DNA of 38,172 bases from Streptomyces cahuitamycinicus (GTDB lineage: Bacteria > Actinomycetota > Actinomycetes > Streptomycetales > Streptomycetaceae): assembly GCF_002891435.1 (NCBI RefSeq), contig NZ_POUC01000027.1, positions 1 through 38,172 on the forward strand, written 5' to 3'. How positions within the stretch are numbered: position 1 is the stretch's first letter; each line of letters starts with the position of its first letter. Both the position numbers and the translations under genes were made by a program. This document shows, in pieces, positions 34,532 through 38,172 of the stretch. Under the pieces are notes generated by a model. The model was not told where the DNA came from. It saw nothing but the letters and a program-made list of their open reading frames with translations, and did not search any database.

Positions 34532-35353
34532 TCAAGCGACCGTCGTCCGGCGCTTGTTCGCGTACCAGACGAGTCCCGCGGTGGCCGCGGCGGCGCCTAT
34601 GGCGGCGACCGCCACGAGCGCCGGGCGCGGCGGCACCGAGAACCCGGGGATGCGCTGCTTGAGCCGGACCGGGCGGTGGAAGTCCAGGATCGGCCACCCC
34701 CGTGCGAGGGCCTCGCGGCGCAGTGACCGGTCCGGGTTCACGGCGTGCGGGTTCCCGACGGATTCCAGCATCGGCACATCGGTCGCCGAGTCGCTGTAGG
34801 CGTAGCAGCGGCTGAGGTCGTAGCCCTCGGACTCGGCCAGTTCCCTCACTGCCTCGGCCTTGGTGGGGCCGTACGCGTAGTACTCCACCTCACCGGTGAA
34901 GCAGCCGTCGTCGCCCACGACCATGCGGGTGGCGACCACGCGGTCCGCCCCCAGTAGCTCGCCGATCGGCTCGACCACCTCCGCGCCGGATGTGGAGACG
35001 ATCACGACGTCGCGGCCGGCGGTGTGGTGCTCCTCGATGAGGGAGGCGGCCTCGTCGTAGATGATCGGGTCGATCAGGTCGTGCAGCGTCTCGGCGACGA
35101 TCTCTTTGACCTGCTCCACGTTCCAGCCGCGGCACAGGGCGGACAGATATGCCCGCATGCGCTCCATCTGGTCGTGGTCGGCGCCGCCGGCCAGGAAGAC
35201 GAACTGGGCATATGCGGTACGCAAGACGGCCCTGCGGTTGATCAGACCGCCTTGGTAGAACGACTTGCTGAACGTGAGCGTGCTCGACTTCGCAATGACC
35301 GTCTTGTCCAGGTCAAAGAAGGCGGCTGTGCGGGGCAACGAGTGGTTTTCCAC
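34532..35353 (-). CDS. HAD-IB family phosphatase-like hydrolase (SerB1/CicA type)
   Basis: A 273-aa protein with the HAD motifs FFDLDKT (nucleophile D14, acid D16), IVSTSG (motif II), PTKAEAV (motif III lysine) and YAYSDSATDVPML (motif IV). The cap is the helical subfamily IB type. A C-terminal membrane segment (about 245-265, ALVAVAAIGAAAATAGLVWY) anchors it. Homologues in Streptomyces are annotated as inhibition-of-morphological-differentiation protein, and in mycobacteria as SerB1 next to ssd. A leaderless GTG at 35353 with TATGCT 7 nt upstream is preferred to ATG 35365, which lies inside that box. Confidence 0.88.
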   Translation of the reverse strand: MENHSLPRTAAFFDLDKTVIAKSSTLTFSKSFYQGGLINRRAVLRTAYAQFVFLAGGADHDQMERMRAYLSALCRGWNVEQVKEIVAETLHDLIDPIIYDEAASLIEEHHTAGRDVVIVSTSGAEVVEPIGELLGADRVVATRMVVGDDGCFTGEVEYYAYGPTKAEAVRELAESEGYDLSRCYAYSDSATDVPMLESVGNPHAVNPDRSLRREALARGWPILDFHRPVRLKQRIPGFSVPPRPALVAVAAIGAAAATAGLVWYANKRRTTVA

Positions 35354-35366
35354 GTCCCAGAGCATA

Positions 35367-35893
35367 GGGGCAGCCCATTCGGCGTAAGGTGGGGCGCGTG
35401 GGTTTGCCTGAGAAGGCTCTCGGGTACACCATGGAAGTCACGGATCGTTCGCGACCGTGCTAACCCGGCCCGACTCCTCCCCCCCCGAGTCGGCCGTGGG
35501 GACGACCCCCGCTCTCCCCCCCGGCGGGGGTCGTCGCATGTCCGGATGGGTTTTCTCCCTCTCTCCGCAGCCTGAAAAGCCGCTCCGATGTACGTCGGAG
35601 CGAATCTTGACATGCCCATGATTCGTTACCGAGAGTAGTTGATGGGCTGCTCTGCGGGAGCCGCGCAGAGGGTCTGAGCGACTCACCGGTATGGGTGACG
35701 CCGATATTCACAACCCCCGGGGCTTCCACAGTTATCCACCAAGATCCACACGATTTCCGGGATCGCTGCACCGTGATTCCAGCGCGCCCCGCTCGCGGCG
35801 AGTTCATGGCCGTTCCGAGTACCCGGGGGCGTTTGGCCGGTTTCTGCCGGCCGTTCACAGGGAGGCCGCTCGCCGGCTCTTCCCACGTTTGGG
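35367..35893. other. HAD-ssd intergenic region with several hairpins
   Basis: About 530 bp with no sure gene. Visible: inverted repeats CCGACTC/GAGTCGG (35470-35493), GACGACCCCCGC and its complement (35501-35535, 12 bp), GCTCCGA/TCGGAGC (35582-35601; on the minus strand followed by GGCTTTTC) and CTCTGCG/CGCAGAG (35650-35670). A 21-codon frame (35398-35463) lies just before the first hairpins. CCAC repeats follow at 35726-35750. It could be a leader or a small-RNA region. Confidence 0.5.
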
Positions 35894-35895
35894 AA

Positions 35896-35920
35896 TCGCG
35901 GGGCCCCAGGGGCCCCGCGA
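35896..35920. repeat. 25-bp near-perfect palindrome just upstream of ssd
   Basis: TCGCGGGGCCCC (35896-35907) and its exact complement (35909-35920) are separated by one A. It lies 27 bp before the ssd start, within the probable leader, and may be an operator or a cruciform/terminator-like structure. Confidence 0.75.
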
Positions 35921-35947
35921 GTCATGCAGCGAAGGGGGATGGAAACC

Positions 35948-37051
35948 GTGGCCGGAACCGTCACACACGACCCGCCGCCGGGCGCCGGAGGGCGGCAGGG
36001 CGGACCGCTGATCGTCACCGAGGACACCGAACTCCTCGACGACCTGCTGCGCCTGTGCGCGGCGGCGGGCGCCACACCCGAAGTGCACCACGGGGTGCCG
36101 GAGCGCAGGGGCAGCTGGGAGGCCGCACCGCTCGTCCTGGTCGGCGACGACGCCGCACGGCGGGTGCGCGGGGCCGTGCGCAGAAAGGGCGTGGTGCTCG
36201 TCGGCCGGGACCAGGACGACTCCGGGGTGTGGCGGCGGGCCGTCGAGATCGGCGCCGAGCACGTCCTGATGCTGCCCGACGGCGAGCAGTGGCTGGTCGA
36301 CCGGATCGCCGACGTGGCCGAGGGCGTCGGCCGGCCCGCCCTCACCGTGGGCGTCATCGGCGGCCGGGGCGGGGCCGGAGCGTCCACCCTCGCGTGCGCC
36401 CTCGCCGTCACCTCCGCGCGAGAGGGGCTGCGCACCCTCCTCGTGGACGCCGACCCGCTGGGTGGCGGACTCGACGTACTCCTCGGCGGTGAGACGGCCC
36501 AAGGGCTGCGCTGGCCCGCCTTCGCCTCCTCGCGCGGCCGGGTCGGCGGGGGCGCCCTGGAGGAGTCACTGCCCGAACTGCATTCGCTGCGGGTGCTCAG
36601 CTGGGACCGCGGCGACCGGATCGCGGTCCCGCCGCAGGCGGTGCGCGCGGTGCTCGCGGCGGCCCGGCGCCGGGGCGGCACGGTCGTGGTCGACCTGCCG
36701 CGCCGGATCGACGACGGCGTCGCCGAGGTCCTCGCCCAGCTGGACGTGGGCGTGCTGGTGGTGCCCGCCGAGCTGCGGGCCGTCGCGGCCGCGGGCCGGG
36801 TGGCCTCCGCGGTCGGCATGGTCCTGCGGGACCTGCGGGTGGGCGTCCGCGGGCCCTACCCACCGGGGCTCGACGACCGTGAGGTGGCCCGGCTGCTCGG
36901 ACTGCCCCTGGTCGGCGAGGTACCGGTCGAGCCGTGTCTGTCCCGCCCGGACGACGACACGGCGCCACCGGGCGCCGCTCCCCGCGGACCACTCGCCCGG
37001 TTCTGCAAGGAGTTCTGGGAGCGGGCGCTCGTCGAGGCGGGTACGGCATGA
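35948..37051 (+). CDS. ssd: Septum site-determining protein Ssd-like (MinD/ParA-related, divergent P-loop)
   Basis: A 367-aa protein. The N-terminal part (about 20-115) is a receiver-like region (LIVTEDTELLDDLLRLCAAAGATPEVHHG), followed by a MinD/ParA-type ATPase. GVIGGRGGAGASTLACALA is the deviant P-loop, in which the usual lysine before S/T is alanine. LLVDADPLGGGLD, VVVDLPRRID and LVVPAELRAV are the following switches. In M. tuberculosis Ssd (Rv3660c) influences septum placement. GTG 35948 was chosen because AAGGGGG lies 9 nt upstream, whereas ATG 35939 would sit against it. The stop overlaps the next gene as ATGA. Confidence 0.9.
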   Translation: MAGTVTHDPPPGAGGRQGGPLIVTEDTELLDDLLRLCAAAGATPEVHHGVPERRGSWEAAPLVLVGDDAARRVRGAVRRKGVVLVGRDQDDSGVWRRAVEIGAEHVLMLPDGEQWLVDRIADVAEGVGRPALTVGVIGGRGGAGASTLACALAVTSAREGLRTLLVDADPLGGGLDVLLGGETAQGLRWPAFASSRGRVGGGALEESLPELHSLRVLSWDRGDRIAVPPQAVRAVLAAARRRGGTVVVDLPRRIDDGVAEVLAQLDVGVLVVPAELRAVAAAGRVASAVGMVLRDLRVGVRGPYPPGLDDREVARLLGLPLVGEVPVEPCLSRPDDDTAPPGAAPRGPLARFCKEFWERALVEAGTA

Positions 37052-38172
37052 GCACCCTGGCTGGAACCGAAGGCACGGCCCTGCTCGACGGGGTGCGGCG
37101 GTGGCTGGCCGAGAGCGGCGCCGACCCGACTCCCGCGCGCGTGGCGCAGGCGCTCCGCGAGCAGGGGCGGGTCCTCGGGGACGCCGAAGTCCTGGGAGCC
37201 GCCGCACAGTTGCGGTCCGAACTGGTCGGCAGCGGGCCACTGGAGCCGCTCCTCGCCGATCCATCGGTGACGGACGTGCTGGTGTCGGCCCCCGACCGGG
37301 TCTGGGTGGACCGTGGCGGGGGACTGGAGCTGACGCCGGTGCGCTTCGCGGACGCGGCGGCCGTACGACGGCTCGCCCAGCGCCTCGCAGCGGTGGCCGG
37401 ACGCCGCCTGGACAACGCCCGGCCCTGGGCCGACGCCCGGCTGCCCGACGGGACCCGGCTGCACGCGGTGCTGCCGCCGGTTGCCGTGGGCTGCGCCTGC
37501 CTGTCGCTTCGGGTCGTACGGCCGCGAGCCTTCACACTCGGCGAGCTGGTCGCGGCGGGCACGGTGCCGCCGGGTGGGGACCGCATACTGCGCGCCCTGC
37601 TCGACGCCCGGCTGTCCTTCCTCGTCAGCGGCGGTACCGGCACCGGCAAGACCACGCTGCTGAGCGCCCTGCTGGGGCTGGTGGGGCCGGACGAGCGGAT
37701 CGTCCTCGCCGAGGACTCGGCGGAACTGCGGCCCGACCATCCGCACGTCGTACGGCTGGAGACCAGGCCCGCCAACCAGGAGGGCGCGGGCCTCGTCACC
37801 CTGGAGGACCTGGTGCGCCAGGCCCTGCGGATGCGGCCCGACCGGCTGGTCGTGGGCGAGGTGCGCGGCCCCGAAGTAGTGCATCTGCTGGCCGCGTTGA
37901 ACACCGGCCACGAAGGCGGCTGCGGAACCGTGCACGCCAACGCCGCCGCCGACGTACCGGCCCGGCTGGAGGCGCTCGGCACGGCCGCCGGGCTCGACCG
38001 TGCTGCGCTGCACAGCCAGTTGGCGGCCGCCCTCGCCGTGGTGCTGCACCTGGTGCGAGACCGGGCCGGGCGGCGGCGGATCGCCGAGGTGCACGTGCTG
38101 GAGCGGGACCCGTCGGGCCTGGTGCGGACCGTGCCGGCGATGCGGTGGGGAGCGGAGGCGTTCGTGCGTGAG
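37048..38172 (+). CDS. TadA/CpaF-family secretion ATPase, partial (C-terminus beyond right edge)
   Basis: A frame of 375 codons open to the window end. It has the N-terminal domain of CpaF/TadA ATPases (LEPLLADPSVTDVLVSAPDRVWVDRGG, RLPDGTRLHAVLPP), Walker A GGTGTGKT at 195-202, Asp box VLAEDSAELRP, Walker B LRMRPDRLVVGEVRGPE near 266 and the His box GHEGGCGTVHANAA. These secretion-type ATPases power Flp/Tad pilus assembly. The ATG overlaps the ssd stop, so both form an operon start; tadB/tadC genes should follow beyond the edge. Confidence 0.93.
   Translation, partial: MSTLAGTEGTALLDGVRRWLAESGADPTPARVAQALREQGRVLGDAEVLGAAAQLRSELVGSGPLEPLLADPSVTDVLVSAPDRVWVDRGGGLELTPVRFADAAAVRRLAQRLAAVAGRRLDNARPWADARLPDGTRLHAVLPPVAVGCACLSLRVVRPRAFTLGELVAAGTVPPGGDRILRALLDARLSFLVSGGTGTGKTTLLSALLGLVGPDERIVLAEDSAELRPDHPHVVRLETRPANQEGAGLVTLEDLVRQALRMRPDRLVVGEVRGPEVVHLLAALNTGHEGGCGTVHANAAADVPARLEALGTAAGLDRAALHSQLAAALAVVLHLVRDRAGRRRIAEVHVLERDPSGLVRTVPAMRWGAEAFVRE

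Noticed and set aside
35722..35750. Replication origin based on DnaA-like boxes
   Set aside because: Only one near-match and one weaker box, and none of the oriC neighbours (dnaA, dnaN, rpmH) are present.

Overview
The window is high-GC actinomycete DNA and almost certainly comes from a Streptomyces chromosome. The order PBP - wblA - two ArsA-like ATPases - DUF4177 - RidA - NUDIX - MBL hydrolase - crp - nth - NUDIX - MarP-like protease - epoxide hydrolase-like - holin-like - nhaA - acs ... HAD - ssd - tadA matches, from memory, the S. coelicolor SCO3556-SCO3582 region. It also matches the M. tuberculosis Rv3683-Rv3659c region remarkably well. Gene numbers are recollection and were not checked.

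Layout. (1) 1-7830 is accessory DNA lying against the 3' end of a tRNA-Pro(CGG) gene (7831-7904, minus), the classical arrangement for an integrated element. It begins with a Tn7/Tn5053-like transposon arm on the minus strand: tnsA-like, tnsB-like and tnsC-like genes joined by 4-base start/stop overlaps, with tnsC running off the left edge. Its end (about 3430-3503) carries direct repeats and a TGACA tip. Next come a DUF317 protein, a small zinc-ribbon-like protein, and a scar where a truncated lipoprotein, a fragment like a phosphorothioate-DNA-binding (SBD) restriction enzyme, and a probably N-truncated gene are stitched together. A 537-aa coiled-coil protein of unknown function closes the region. 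(2) 7952-19842 is core genome: Pr6Pr membrane protein, metallophosphoesterase, YqeY, class A PBP, WblA, two ArsA-like ATPases, DUF4177, RidA, NUDIX, MBL hydrolase and Crp. (3) 20049-28932: endonuclease III with a lysine/alanine-rich tail, CoA-type NUDIX, MarP-like protease, a 167-bp inverted-repeat element abutting its stop codon, epoxide hydrolase-like and holin-like genes, NhaA and acetyl-CoA synthetase. (4) 29356-38172: a SulP transporter fused to a beta-carbonic anhydrase, a deacetylase-like lipoprotein, a Fic-like protein, a structured noncoding region, a HAD phosphatase, Ssd and a TadA/CpaF ATPase that runs off the right edge.

How genes work together. The transposon genes would form a cut-and-paste machine (TnsA plus TnsB cleavage, TnsC as regulator). 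In the core, PBP, WblA and the ArsA-like pair sit together as in other actinobacteria. crp faces nth across a shared promoter region that contains a Crp-type box. ssd and tadA overlap by ATGA and look like the start of a Flp-pilus/Tad-type or septum-related operon. Seven core genes show a TANNNT box 6-7 nt before the start codon, which implies leaderless transcripts and was used to choose their starts.

The most interesting items are the Tn7-like arm with its end repeats, the SBD-containing scar, the MITE-like element at 23246-23412, the structured RNA region at 34249-34500 (possibly the Streptomyces 6S-like RNA locus), the leaderless-promoter pattern and the SulP-carbonic anhydrase fusion.
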